Positions 16,138-25,134 are shown, counted from the first letter of the stretch. The stretch is 64,000 nt of DNA from Chryseobacterium sp. G0162 (GCF_003815715.1 NZ_CP033922.1:1377001-1441000), one strand, 5' to 3'. The notes: generated from the sequence alone by a model not told the origin. Numbers and translations are program-made.

Positions 16138-17289
16138 ATGAGATATCATCTATCGGGAAACATCCCACAAAAAAGGCATACCGTCTTTAAATCTCCGGAA
16201 GATAAATTTTACTATGAACAACTTTTCGGAACCGAGGGTTTTCATGGGATCTCTTCTCTATTGTACCATATCCACCGCCCTACACAGATCAAATCAATCG
16301 GGGAACCGAAAGATGTAACTCCAAAAATTGCGGTGGAGAAAAACATTACGCCAAGAATGTTCAAAGGAATGAATGTCACTCCTGAAGACGATTTCATGGA
16401 CAGCCGTAAGATCCTTTTGATGAATAACGATCTGAAAATGGGATTGGCAAAGCCAAGAAAATCGATGGATTATTTCTACAAAAATGCAGAATGCGACGAG
16501 CTTTTATTCGTCCATGAAGGAACCGGAATTTTGAAAACATTTGTGGGAGATCTTGAATTTGGTGTTGGTGACTATCTTATTATTCCAAGAGGAACCATTT
16601 ATCAGGTAGAATTACAGTCTGAAAATACCGTATTCTTCGTATTGGAAAGCCACTCTCCTATTTACACTCCCAAAAGATACAGAAATGAATTCGGGCAGCT
16701 TTTAGAACATTCTCCGTTTTGTGAAAGAGACATTATTGCTCCTTCTTTTAAAGAACCTAAAGATGAAAAAGGAGAATTTTTAATTAAAGTAAAAAAGGAA
16801 AACCAGATCACAGACTTTATTTATGCTACTCATCCATTTGATGTGGTAGGCTGGGACGGATATTTCTATCCTTATAAGTTTAATATCAAAAATTTTGAAC
16901 CTATTACAGGAAGAATCCATCAACCGCCACCGGTTCATCAGAATTTTGAAGCGCATAATTTTGTAGTATGCTCTTTCTGTGCAAGAATGTATGATTACCA
17001 TCCAATGGCTATTCCTGCACCTTATAACCACTCCAATATTGATTCCGATGAGGTATTATTCTATACGGAAGGTGATTTTATGAGCCGTAATCATATCGAT
17101 TTAATGGACTTCACCCTTCATCCGGGAGGAATCGTTCATGGTCCTCACCCGGGAGCTATGGAAAGAAGTATCGGGAAAAAATTTACGGAGGAATACGCGG
17201 TAATGGTTGACCCTTTCCGTCCTTTAAAAATTACGGAAGAAGCTTTAAAAGTGGAAGATCCGTCTTACAAAACTTCATGGTTGGAATAA
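16138..17289 (+). CDS. hmgA: homogentisate 1,2-dioxygenase
   Basis: A 383-residue cupin dioxygenase that opens the homogentisate ring to maleylacetoacetate in tyrosine and phenylalanine catabolism. The iron-site region is seen in PYNHSNIDSDEVLFY (His298, Glu305) and in FTLHPGGIVHGPHPG further on. The length is below the roughly 430-445 residues of mammalian and pseudomonad enzymes; this shorter form is common in bacteria. It is on the opposite strand to the TonB receptor and has its own promoter. HPPD and fumarylacetoacetase genes lie 4-8 kb downstream on the same strand. Confidence 0.92.
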   Translation: MRYHLSGNIPQKRHTVFKSPEDKFYYEQLFGTEGFHGISSLLYHIHRPTQIKSIGEPKDVTPKIAVEKNITPRMFKGMNVTPEDDFMDSRKILLMNNDLKMGLAKPRKSMDYFYKNAECDELLFVHEGTGILKTFVGDLEFGVGDYLIIPRGTIYQVELQSENTVFFVLESHSPIYTPKRYRNEFGQLLEHSPFCERDIIAPSFKEPKDEKGEFLIKVKKENQITDFIYATHPFDVVGWDGYFYPYKFNIKNFEPITGRIHQPPPVHQNFEAHNFVVCSFCARMYDYHPMAIPAPYNHSNIDSDEVLFYTEGDFMSRNHIDLMDFTLHPGGIVHGPHPGAMERSIGKKFTEEYAVMVDPFRPLKITEEALKVEDPSYKTSWLE

Positions 17290-17341
17290 AACAGTAGAAG
17301 ATCTTTTCTCTTATTAAGAAAAACTATTACTGAATACATAT

Positions 17342-17380
17342 AAAAGCTGCTTTAAATCCTTTATTTAAAGCAGCTTTTTT
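17342..17380 (+). terminator. terminator after hmgA
   Basis: AAAGCTGCTTTAAA and TTTAAAGCAGCTTT form a 14-base perfect stem followed by a T run. A -7 element for the next gene (TAAATTTG, 17383-17390) follows at once. Confidence 0.9.
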
Positions 17381-17471
17381 CGTAAATTTGTAAGGTATGG
17401 TTCACATATGGCCATCATTATTTTTCATATCGCATCCTAAGTAATGGTGGTTTAATAAAAATCAATATTAC

Positions 17472-18983
17472 ATGTTAGAAAGAATCAGATTAGAAAGTCT
17501 ACACGAAAAGGTAACTACGGCTGAAAATGCTGTAAAAATGATTAAAGACGGTATGACCATAGGGTCCAGCGGCTTTACAAAAGCAGGTGACAGCAAAGCC
17601 ATTTTGCCGGCACTTGCAGAAAGAGGAAAAACAGAAGATCTTAAAGTCACTTTAATGACCGGAGCTTCATTGGGACACGGCACAGACGGAAAACTGGCAG
17701 AAGCCAATGTCTTAAAAAAAAGAATGCCCTTCCAGGTAGACCCTACTTTAAGAAATAAAATCAATAAAGGTGAAATTCTTTTCATCGATCAGCATTTAAG
17801 TGAAAGTGCCGAACTTCTACACACCAAAAATCTTCAAAGCATTGATGTAGCCATTATAGAAGCAGCTTATATCGAAAGAGACGGAAGTATTGTCCCTACC
17901 ACTTCAGTAGGAAATTCAGTGACCTTTGCTGCTTTGGCTAAAAAAGTGATTATTGAAATCAATACGGAAGTTCCGGAAGAAGTATACGGAATCCACGATA
18001 TTTACCAGGCTGAAGATTATCCTTACAGAAATGTAATTCCTATCGTAGCTCCATGGAATAAAATCGGAAGAAAAAGTATTCCTGTAGATCCCAATAAAAT
18101 TGAAGCAATTGTTTTCACCAATCTTAAAGACAGTCCTGCAGATATTGCAGAACCGGATGAGAAAACGACAGCCATCGCCAAACACCTTCTCGCCTTCTTT
18201 GAAAATGAAGTCCAGCTAGGACGTCTTACAGACAGATTACTTCCTCTTCAGGCAGGCATCGGAAAAGTAGCTAATGCTGTACTTACAGGATTTAAGGATA
18301 GTAATTTTTATGACTTAACAATGTTTTCCGAAGTACTTCAGGACAGCACCTTTGACCTGATAGATTCTGGTAAATTAAGTTTTGCCTCTGCATCATCTAT
18401 TACGGTTTCCAAAGAATGTTATGAAAGAGTTTTAGGAAACCTTTCAAAATATAAAGATAAGTTTGTTTTAAGACCTCAGAATATTTCCAATACTCCGGGA
18501 TTGATCAGAAGATTAGGAGTAATTGCCATCAACACTGCTATTGAATTTGACATCTACGGAAATGTAAACTCTACCCATATTGGCGGCACAAAAATCATGA
18601 ATGGAATCGGAGGTTCCGGAGACTTTGCAAGAAATGCTTACTTAAGTATTTTTGTAACCCAGGCAGCATCCAAAGGCAACAATATTTCCCACGTGCTTCC
18701 AATGGTTTCTCACACAGACCATACAGAACATGATGTTGATATTCTGGTTACTGATGTAGGACTGGCTGATTTAAGGGGATTAGCCCCAAGAGAAAGAGCT
18801 CAGAAAATTATTGATAACTGTGTTCATCCTGATTACAGAGAAGAACTGCAATCTTATTTTGACAGAGCCTGTGAACGTGGAGGACATACGCCTCATCTTC
18901 TGGAAGAAGCCTTCAGCTGGCATTTACGTTTCTCAGAAACCGGAAGTATGAAGCAGGAAATAGCAGCCGAAGTTTCCAATTAA
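17472..18983 (+). CDS. acetyl-CoA hydrolase/succinate CoA-transferase family protein
   Basis: A 503-residue two-domain CoA-transferase of the Cat1/AarC/YgfH type. The catalytic Glu is probably Glu287 in MFSEVLQDSTFDLID, and the second domain carries the oxyanion loop in HIGGTKIMNGIGGSGDFARN. The enzyme moves CoA between succinyl-CoA and an acid such as acetate. With the tyrosine genes nearby it may help process acetoacetate or acetate. Leader of about 80 bases after the -7 element. Confidence 0.87.
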   Translation: MLERIRLESLHEKVTTAENAVKMIKDGMTIGSSGFTKAGDSKAILPALAERGKTEDLKVTLMTGASLGHGTDGKLAEANVLKKRMPFQVDPTLRNKINKGEILFIDQHLSESAELLHTKNLQSIDVAIIEAAYIERDGSIVPTTSVGNSVTFAALAKKVIIEINTEVPEEVYGIHDIYQAEDYPYRNVIPIVAPWNKIGRKSIPVDPNKIEAIVFTNLKDSPADIAEPDEKTTAIAKHLLAFFENEVQLGRLTDRLLPLQAGIGKVANAVLTGFKDSNFYDLTMFSEVLQDSTFDLIDSGKLSFASASSITVSKECYERVLGNLSKYKDKFVLRPQNISNTPGLIRRLGVIAINTAIEFDIYGNVNSTHIGGTKIMNGIGGSGDFARNAYLSIFVTQAASKGNNISHVLPMVSHTDHTEHDVDILVTDVGLADLRGLAPRERAQKIIDNCVHPDYREELQSYFDRACERGGHTPHLLEEAFSWHLRFSETGSMKQEIAAEVSN

Positions 18984-19009
18984 GAATGTTATATTTCAAT
19001 TGAACCTTA

Positions 19010-19049
19010 TAAAAGGACCAGATGTTATTCATTTGGTCCTTTATTTTTT
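19010..19049 (+). terminator. terminator after the CoA-transferase gene
   Basis: AAAGGACCAGAT and ATTTGGTCCTTT pair around a short loop and are followed by a T run. Confidence 0.85.
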
Positions 19050-19203
19050 ATTAAATTTATAAGATCCATTAATATGATAAAAGTCTTTTAATCTCCTTTA
19101 TAAGATTTGAAATAAATAGGGATATAAAGACTATCTTTGAGAGAGGTTAGGCATTTTATGAAATAGAAATTAGTCAGGAATTTTATAATAAAAAAGATAA
19201 AAT

Positions 19204-20478
19204 ATGAATAATTACATCAGCGCAGAAGAAGCGATATATACGATAAAAAGCGGTAACCGTGTATTTTTCCACGGCAGCGCATGTACTCCCAATTATCTGA
19301 TTGATGAACTGGCAAGACAAGCTCACAGGTTAGACAAGGTAGAAATGGTTTCTATTACCCAGCAAGGAAATATAGAAATTGCAAAACCTGAGTATAAAGA
19401 CAAATTCTTTGTCAATTCCTTATTCGTATCTACGCCGGTTCGTGATGCTGTAAATTCAGACAGAGGAGACTTTGTTCCTGTATTTTTAAGTGAAATTCCT
19501 ATTTTATTCAGAAAGAATATACTCCCGCTGGATGTGGCTTTGGTAACCGTTTCGCCACCAGACAAACATGGTTTCTGTACATTGGGAACATCTGTAGACA
19601 TTGCAAGAGCTGCTGTAGATACCGCGAAAATTATTGTTGCATTGGTTAATCCAAGAATGCCCAGAACTCATGGGGACGGAATGATTCACATCAGCAGAAT
19701 CCATAAACTGGTTTGGCATGAAGAAGAACTTCACACCGTGGATTATAGTTCAAAAGTTGGCCCTGAAGAAATGCTGGTAGGGAAAAATGTAGCAGAACTT
19801 ATTGAAGACCGTTCTACCCTACAAATGGGTATAGGAACGATTCCTGATGCTGTTTTACAATGTTTGCATAACCATAAAGACCTTGGTATCCACACCGAAA
19901 TGCTAAGTGATGGAGTCATAGATCTGATTCAGGATGATGTAATCAATAATAAATATAAAGGCTACAACGACAATAAAACCATTACCAGCTTCTGTTTTGG
20001 AACCAGAAAATTGTATGATTATGTGGATGACAACACTGTTTTCGCTTTCCGAGATGTGAGTGAGGTCAACTTCCCGATCAATATCATGAAGAATAAAAAA
20101 CTGGTAGCCATCAACTCTGCCATTGAAATTGACCTTACCGGACAGGTATGCGCAGACTCTATCGGAACATTGCAATATAGTGGTATTGGTGGTCAAATGG
20201 ATTTCATGCGTGGGGCTGCATTAAGTGAAGATGGAAAGCCTATCATTGCCATCACTGCAAGAACGAAAAAAGGAGTCTCAAGGATTGTTCCTTTTTTGAA
20301 ACAAGGGGCAGGTGTAGTCACTACAAGAGGCCATATCCATTATGTTGTTACAGAATATGGTACTGCTTATCTATATGGGAAAAACCTTCGCCAGAGAGCG
20401 CAGGAGCTGATTAGCATTGCCCATCCTGATGACAGAGAGATGCTTGAAAAAGCGGCTTTCGAAAGGTTTAAACATTGA
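19204..20478 (+). CDS. 4-hydroxybutyrate CoA-transferase-like protein
   Basis: A 424-residue member of the acetyl-CoA hydrolase/transferase family, related to but distinct from the preceding CoA-transferase. The catalytic Glu is probably Glu232 in HTEMLSDGVIDLI and the glycine-rich loop is SGIGGQMDFMRGAALS. Such enzymes exchange CoA between acetyl-CoA or butyryl-CoA and 4-hydroxybutyrate or acetate; the actual substrate is not clear. Separate transcription is likely because a terminator and 220 bases lie before it. Confidence 0.87.
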   Translation: MNNYISAEEAIYTIKSGNRVFFHGSACTPNYLIDELARQAHRLDKVEMVSITQQGNIEIAKPEYKDKFFVNSLFVSTPVRDAVNSDRGDFVPVFLSEIPILFRKNILPLDVALVTVSPPDKHGFCTLGTSVDIARAAVDTAKIIVALVNPRMPRTHGDGMIHISRIHKLVWHEEELHTVDYSSKVGPEEMLVGKNVAELIEDRSTLQMGIGTIPDAVLQCLHNHKDLGIHTEMLSDGVIDLIQDDVINNKYKGYNDNKTITSFCFGTRKLYDYVDDNTVFAFRDVSEVNFPINIMKNKKLVAINSAIEIDLTGQVCADSIGTLQYSGIGGQMDFMRGAALSEDGKPIIAITARTKKGVSRIVPFLKQGAGVVTTRGHIHYVVTEYGTAYLYGKNLRQRAQELISIAHPDDREMLEKAAFERFKH

Positions 20479-20574
20479 TAATCAATTAATAATATATTTT
20501 AACTTCAATTTTTATTTAGAGTTTTAAAAAATATCTTTAACTTATACCAATAAAACATAAAAAAGCCTTAATAT

Positions 20575-20590
20575 TTTGGCAATGTTTTTG
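20575..20590 (+). promoter_or_regulatory. candidate promoter word shared with the 52 kb gene
   Basis: TTTGGCAATGTTTTTG occurs here, 26 bases before the TTG start at 20617, and again at 52354-52369 before the DUF3108 gene. It resembles a sigma-54 element (TTGGCA, then TTG after six bases) but lacks the -12 GC pair. Confidence 0.3.
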
Positions 20591-20616
20591 ATAAAAATCT
20601 TTTTAAAACAAGGAAA

Positions 20617-21408
20617 TTGAAGACTATATATAATTCGATACGAGAAGAAGTTGTAAAGCATTCGAAGGTAAGGAATTCTGTTTTGGGGAATGTGAGTGAA
20701 TGGAAGAGAAGCCATTATATTATTCTTTCCGAAATCATTAAAGATGAGCTATCTGAAGCTGAAGAACTTAAAGGAGGTAAAAAATTTGAAATCGGAAGCA
20801 CGATCTCACACGTTACGCTGCAGCGTTTTTTTGAAAATGATTACCAGGACAAAACCCACAGTGATTTAAGATTCTTAAAAACACTGGATAAAATATGCAT
20901 TTTTCTGGGCTATAAAGACCTTAATGACTATATCCTTTCCATAAGACATAAGAAAAAGGATCAGACCGAAACCGACGACTTGTCGTTCATGACCAGCTTG
21001 GTATATGACTACTGTGCCATCGCTTTCGAATTCTGCAAACAGTTTCCCAATCATAATACTGAGCTTTTTAAAGATTTGGTATTTGATGATTCTCCATTCC
21101 TGGAAAGAGTTTCACAATTCAGTAAAGAGCTCTGCGACAAAGACTTTCAGTTGGTAACCAAAAACAATCGTTCTAACTATGAAGTTTTTGATATTCATGT
21201 GGTTACAGATGAACCGAATAAAAAAATTCTGGAATCTCAAGAATTCTGGAATCTGTTATTTAAAGTTGGAGAAAGCGGAGAAGAACATTTTGTAAACCAA
21301 CTCAGTACACAGATTTATTTTTTCAAGAAAATAGATAATACCTGGAAGATCTGGGACAACTATAATCCGGATGCAGGAATGCTCAACAGAAAGATAGAAA
21401 CGATATAA
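20617..21408 (+). CDS. uncharacterised protein, DNA-binding-like N-terminus and NTF2-like tail
   Basis: A 263-residue protein that I cannot name. Residues about 30-110 (ISHVTLQRFFENDYQ and FLKTLDKICIFLGYKD) resemble a helical module seen in flavobacterial regulators where a folded hook is followed by 'LD.L..FLGY'. The C-terminal end (QIYFFKKIDNTWKIWDNYNPD) looks like the last strands of an NTF2/SnoaL fold. The start is a TTG: no ATG lies upstream before a stop, and the next internal Met would remove the N-terminal module. A terminator follows. Confidence 0.75.
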   Translation: MKTIYNSIREEVVKHSKVRNSVLGNVSEWKRSHYIILSEIIKDELSEAEELKGGKKFEIGSTISHVTLQRFFENDYQDKTHSDLRFLKTLDKICIFLGYKDLNDYILSIRHKKKDQTETDDLSFMTSLVYDYCAIAFEFCKQFPNHNTELFKDLVFDDSPFLERVSQFSKELCDKDFQLVTKNNRSNYEVFDIHVVTDEPNKKILESQEFWNLLFKVGESGEEHFVNQLSTQIYFFKKIDNTWKIWDNYNPDAGMLNRKIETI

Positions 21409-21413
21409 CATAA

Positions 21414-21442
21414 GAAAGCCGCAGATGATCTCTGCGGCTTTC
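21414..21442 (+). terminator. hairpin terminator
   Basis: GAAAGCCGCAGA and TCTGCGGCTTTC are perfect 12-base arms with a five-base loop. The T run after it is short, so termination may be partial. Confidence 0.75.
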
Positions 21443-21645
21443 ATGTTCGAAATATTTTTTTCTCACTTGTTTTTTGTTCTACAAATGTACTCAGCTTATT
21501 TCGAACTTAAGAAACTTAAATATACTTAAGTGAACACTTCTTACACTTTATGTTAAATATATTCAATGAATCAGCCGTAATATTTTCGCTATATCCAAGA
21601 ATTTTGTAATTTGCATACCAATAAAATAAAAGTAAAAGAGAAAAT

Positions 21646-22776
21646 ATGTCAACACTTACATTTGCCGAGAAAATTGCTCAAGCAGAGAATTTCTTACCAA
21701 TTAATGGTACAGATTATATTGAGTTTTATGTAGGAAATGCAAAACAGGCTGCCCATTATTACAAAACCGCTTTCGGTTTTCAGTCTGTAGCATATGCGGG
21801 TCCTGAAACAGGAGTAAGAGACCGCGCATCTTATGTGCTTCAACAGGGAAAAATCAGATTGGTACTTACAACAGGGCTTACCTCTGAATCTCCTATCAGC
21901 GAACACGTAAAAAAACATGGTGACGGAGTAAAAATTTTGGCACTTTGGGTAGATGATGCATATGCAGCTTTCGAAGAAACAACTAAAAGAGGAGGAAAAC
22001 CTTATTTAGAGCCTGTAACTTTAACTGATGAGCATGGTGAAGTAAGAATGTCCGGTATTTATACGTACGGAGAAACTGTTCACATGTTTGTGGAAAGAAA
22101 AAATTACAATGGAGCTTTCATGCCTGGATATGAAAAATGGGAAAGTGACTACCGACCTGAGGAAGCTGGTTTATTGTATGTAGACCACTGTGTAGGAAAC
22201 GTAGACTGGAACAGAATGATCCCTACTGTGGAATGGTATGAAAAAGTAATGGGATTTGTGAACATCCTTTCTTTTGATGACAAGCAGATCAACACAGAAT
22301 ATTCTGCATTGATGTCTAAAGTAATGTCAAACGGAAATGGATTTGCAAAATTCCCGATCAACGAACCTGCAGAAGGTAAAAAGAAATCTCAGGTAGAAGA
22401 ATACCTTGATTTCTACGAGGGAGAAGGAGTACAACACATTGCTGTTGCTACCAAAGACATTATTCATACGGTAACTGAACTTAAAAAACGTGGTGTAGAG
22501 TTTCTTTCTGCTCCACCAGAGGCTTATTACGATATGGTTCCTCAAAGAGTAGGTCATATTGATGAAGATCTTAAGAAACTTCAAGACTTAGGTATACTTA
22601 TTGATCATGATGAAGAAGGATATCTGTTACAGATTTTTACTAAGCCTGTAGAAGACCGTCCTACTCTATTCTTCGAAATCATTGAAAGACATGGTGCACA
22701 GAGTTTTGGTGCCGGAAATTTCAAAGCATTGTTCGAAGCATTAGAAAGAGAACAGGAGAGAAGAGGAAATCTTTAA
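21646..22776 (+). CDS. hppD: 4-hydroxyphenylpyruvate dioxygenase
   Basis: A 376-residue two-domain vicinal-oxygen-chelate enzyme that converts 4-hydroxyphenylpyruvate to homogentisate, the substrate of the hmgA product. The iron ligands fall where expected: His181 (YVDHCVGN), His264 (VQHIAVATKDI) and Glu344 (LFFEIIERHG). The C-terminal helix with GNFKALFEALE gates the active site in this family. It is followed by a strong terminator, so the next two genes have separate transcripts or need read-through. Confidence 0.95.
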   Translation: MSTLTFAEKIAQAENFLPINGTDYIEFYVGNAKQAAHYYKTAFGFQSVAYAGPETGVRDRASYVLQQGKIRLVLTTGLTSESPISEHVKKHGDGVKILALWVDDAYAAFEETTKRGGKPYLEPVTLTDEHGEVRMSGIYTYGETVHMFVERKNYNGAFMPGYEKWESDYRPEEAGLLYVDHCVGNVDWNRMIPTVEWYEKVMGFVNILSFDDKQINTEYSALMSKVMSNGNGFAKFPINEPAEGKKKSQVEEYLDFYEGEGVQHIAVATKDIIHTVTELKKRGVEFLSAPPEAYYDMVPQRVGHIDEDLKKLQDLGILIDHDEEGYLLQIFTKPVEDRPTLFFEIIERHGAQSFGAGNFKALFEALEREQERRGNL

Positions 22777-22795
22777 TTTTACAACCAGAAATAGT

Positions 22796-22835
22796 AAGTT
22801 TTGTCAGGATGCAAAGTTCTGACAAAACTTTTTTA
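22796..22835 (+). terminator. terminator after hppD
   Basis: AAGTTTTGTCAG and CTGACAAAACTT form a 12-base perfect stem with a run of T after it. Confidence 0.9.
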
Positions 22836-22849
22836 TAAAACACAGCATA

Positions 22850-23311
22850 ATGAGAAAACTTTTAATTGGAATTTTATTCTTTGGGACCTTAGGTGTAAAA
22901 GCACAATATGGATCACTGAATGCAATTCTGGACAGACTTGAAGCAAGAAGAGGTATCAATCAAAATCTTGAAAAGGTAGATATCAACAACAAAAAGTTTG
23001 TTTTCATTAAAGATGAAGCAGACCACACAGAAAGAGATTTTATTGTAATTAAAGGAAGTAATGCAACCTATGTTGAGGTTTTTGATGATAAATCTACGGG
23101 GGAAAGCAGTTCTAATGTCTTTACCGGTGATATTATCCGAAAAAAGAACATCGTTTCTTTACGAGCGGATATGCTTGAGGGCAAAAAGGTCCCGATGCCT
23201 GTCACAAAAACACTTTTGCTTACCCAACAGGACAATATTCTCTATCTTATCGATATCAATACCAGAGACCGATGGATTGATGAAGCCTCTTACTCAAAAA
23301 AGGCAAAATAA
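22850..23311 (+). CDS. uncharacterised exported protein in the tyrosine cluster
   Basis: A 153-residue protein with a signal peptide (MRKLLIGILFFGTLGVKAQ), then a mostly beta chain (KKFVFIKDEADHTERDFIVI, VEVFDDKSTG, LLLTQQDNILYLI). No family is recognised. It lies between hppD and the fumarylacetoacetase gene on the same strand, 57 bases before the latter. Nothing in its sequence suggests an enzyme of the pathway, so its position may be incidental. Confidence 0.8.
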   Translation: MRKLLIGILFFGTLGVKAQYGSLNAILDRLEARRGINQNLEKVDINNKKFVFIKDEADHTERDFIVIKGSNATYVEVFDDKSTGESSSNVFTGDIIRKKNIVSLRADMLEGKKVPMPVTKTLLLTQQDNILYLIDINTRDRWIDEASYSKKAK

Positions 23312-23367
23312 ACATCTTGGGGAAAGTTTCTCGGGATGATATTTTAATCTAACTAAAATCTAAACTT

Positions 23368-24615
23368 ATGAAATCATTTGTAGACTATTCCTCAAATTCG
23401 GATTTTTCTATATATAATATTCCTTTTGGAGTCGCAGTATTCAATAAAGAATATATCGGATGCTGTACAAGAATCGGAGATCAGGTTATTGATCTTGCTA
23501 CCCTTTATGATCTTGGCTATTTTGAAGATATCGAAGGATTGGATGACAATGTTTTTGAAGCCTATACCATCAACGAATTTATCGAATTGGGTAAACCTGT
23601 TACCAATGCTGTTCGTACAAAGATTCAGGCATTATTACAGGAAGGTTCGGCATTGTCAAAAGACCAGAAAACAATTGAAGAGGCTTTCTATGATCTTGAT
23701 AAAGTAAAAATGATGATGCCGGTTCATATTCCAAACTATACAGACTTCTACAGCAGCATTGAACATGCTACCAACGTAGGAAAAATGTTCCGTGATCCTG
23801 CCAATGCCTTACTTCCTAACTGGAAACATTTACCGGTAGGTTACCACGGAAGAGCTTCATCTATTGTTGTTTCCGGAACAGACATTAACCGTCCTAAAGG
23901 TCAGACAAAACCAGCTGATGCAGATAAACCTGTTTTTGGGCCTAGTAAACAATTGGATTTTGAATTGGAAATGGCTTTCATCATCAACAAAAATACGGAG
24001 ATGGGAGAAAGTATTTCTACTAAAGATGCTGAAGATGCGATCTTCGGAATGGTAGTATTTAACGACTGGTCTGCGAGAGACATCCAATCATGGGAATATG
24101 TTCCACTTGGGCCATTCCTAGCGAAAAACTTCGGTTCATCTATTTCTCCATGGGTAGTTACCCTTGAAGCTTTGGAACCATTCAGAACCGCTTCTCCTAC
24201 ACAGGATCCTGAAGTTTTAGATTATTTAAAATTTGAAGGAGACAAAAACTACGATATCAACCTTGAAGTCTATATCCAGCCTGAAAATGGGGAACAAAAT
24301 CTGATCTGCGAAAGTAACTACAAACATATGTACTGGAACATGACCCAACAATTGGCTCACCATACCGTAAATGGATGTAATGTAGAAGTTGGCGATATGT
24401 ATGCAAGTGGAACAATTTCAGGAAGTGATCCAAAATCTTTCGGTTCTATGCTTGAATTAACATGGAGAGGTCAAAATCCTTTATCATTAAGCAACGGTGA
24501 AGAAAGAAAATTCATTGAAGATCGTGATACCGTTACCATGAAGGCATGGGCTGAGAAAGATGGTGTGAGAGTAGGTTTCGGTGAAGTTTCCGGTAAAATT
24601 ATCCCAACACATTAA
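23368..24615 (+). CDS. fahA: fumarylacetoacetase
   Basis: A 415-residue hydrolase for the last step of tyrosine degradation, cutting fumarylacetoacetate into fumarate and acetoacetate. The ligands match the mammalian enzyme even in number: Asp126 and His133 (YTDFYSSIEHATNVG), Glu199 and Glu201 (LDFELEMAF), Asp233 (FNDWSARD). An N-terminal SH3-like part precedes the catalytic domain. No maleylacetoacetate isomerase gene is next to it, so that step must be coded elsewhere or occur without enzyme. Confidence 0.95.
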   Translation: MKSFVDYSSNSDFSIYNIPFGVAVFNKEYIGCCTRIGDQVIDLATLYDLGYFEDIEGLDDNVFEAYTINEFIELGKPVTNAVRTKIQALLQEGSALSKDQKTIEEAFYDLDKVKMMMPVHIPNYTDFYSSIEHATNVGKMFRDPANALLPNWKHLPVGYHGRASSIVVSGTDINRPKGQTKPADADKPVFGPSKQLDFELEMAFIINKNTEMGESISTKDAEDAIFGMVVFNDWSARDIQSWEYVPLGPFLAKNFGSSISPWVVTLEALEPFRTASPTQDPEVLDYLKFEGDKNYDINLEVYIQPENGEQNLICESNYKHMYWNMTQQLAHHTVNGCNVEVGDMYASGTISGSDPKSFGSMLELTWRGQNPLSLSNGEERKFIEDRDTVTMKAWAEKDGVRVGFGEVSGKIIPTH

Positions 24616-24622
24616 TTAATTT

Positions 24623-25107
24623 AACCACAAAAGTCACAAAAGGATTTATAATTACACAGCCATATTTAACTGATTTGACCTATAAAATAAAACGGCGCCT
24701 GCATAGAAGTTCACAAAATTCTAGGCGCTGGTTTATTGGAAAGTGTGTATCATAAATGCCTGGAAGATGAATTAAGATTAAGAAATATTAGTTTTAAATC
24801 TGAACTGAAGGTTCCTGTAAATTATAAAGGAAAAGAAATAGATTGTGATTTCTTTTGCTATTTTTTAGTTGAAGATTTAATTGTTATTGAGCTCAAATCA
24901 GTTGTTCAATTAAATGATATTCATAAGGCTCAGCTTCTAAATTACATCAACTTAATGAAGAAACCTAAAGGCATCTTAGTTGATTTTAATGTAAAAAATC
25001 TTTATCATGACAGACAGGAAACCTTTGTAAATAAATACTACGACATGTTTTTTTGATTTTTAAAGATTAAAGCTATTTACTTAAAAACTTTTGTGACTTT
25101 TGTGGTT
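24623..25107. mobile_element. 485-base palindrome-bounded element carrying a GxxExxY gene
   Basis: The ends are perfect 20-base inverted repeats: AACCACAAAAGTCACAAAAG (24623-24642) and CTTTTGTGACTTTTGTGGTT (25088-25107). Each arm holds CACAAAAG twice, nine bases apart. The element begins seven bases after the fumarylacetoacetase stop and encloses only the decayed GxxExxY gene. No transposase is coded and no clear target duplication is seen. The arm design matches the palindromes at 13.1-13.4 kb. Calling it mobile is inference. Confidence 0.55.
24651..25056 (+). pseudogene. decayed GxxExxY-family (PD-(D/E)XK-like) gene
   Basis: The C-terminal 106 residues (from a TTG at 24736) are clear GxxExxY protein: LLESVYHKCLEDEL, then DCDFFCYFLVED with VIELKSV, HKAQLLNYINLM and ILVDFNVKNL. 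Upstream, the expected N-terminus is spread over two frames: TQPYLTDLTYKI (24654-24689), then GACIEVHKILGAG (24694-24732). Four bases stand where one codon is expected at about 24690-24693, a +1 shift. The likely original start codon reads ATT (24651-24653). The Asp expected before LVED appears as Tyr (TAT), one base from GAT. A short product from the internal TTG cannot be excluded. Confidence 0.75.
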
Positions 25108-25134
25108 TTATCATTTTTATAGTTAACTAAAAAT

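Noticed and set aside
20576..20590. True sigma-54 promoter
   Set aside because: The invariant GC of the -12 part is missing (GA here), so it is listed only as a shared word.
24736..25056. Intact 106-residue GxxExxY gene with TTG start
   Set aside because: The conserved N-terminal part lies upstream in two frames, so a decayed gene is the better reading.
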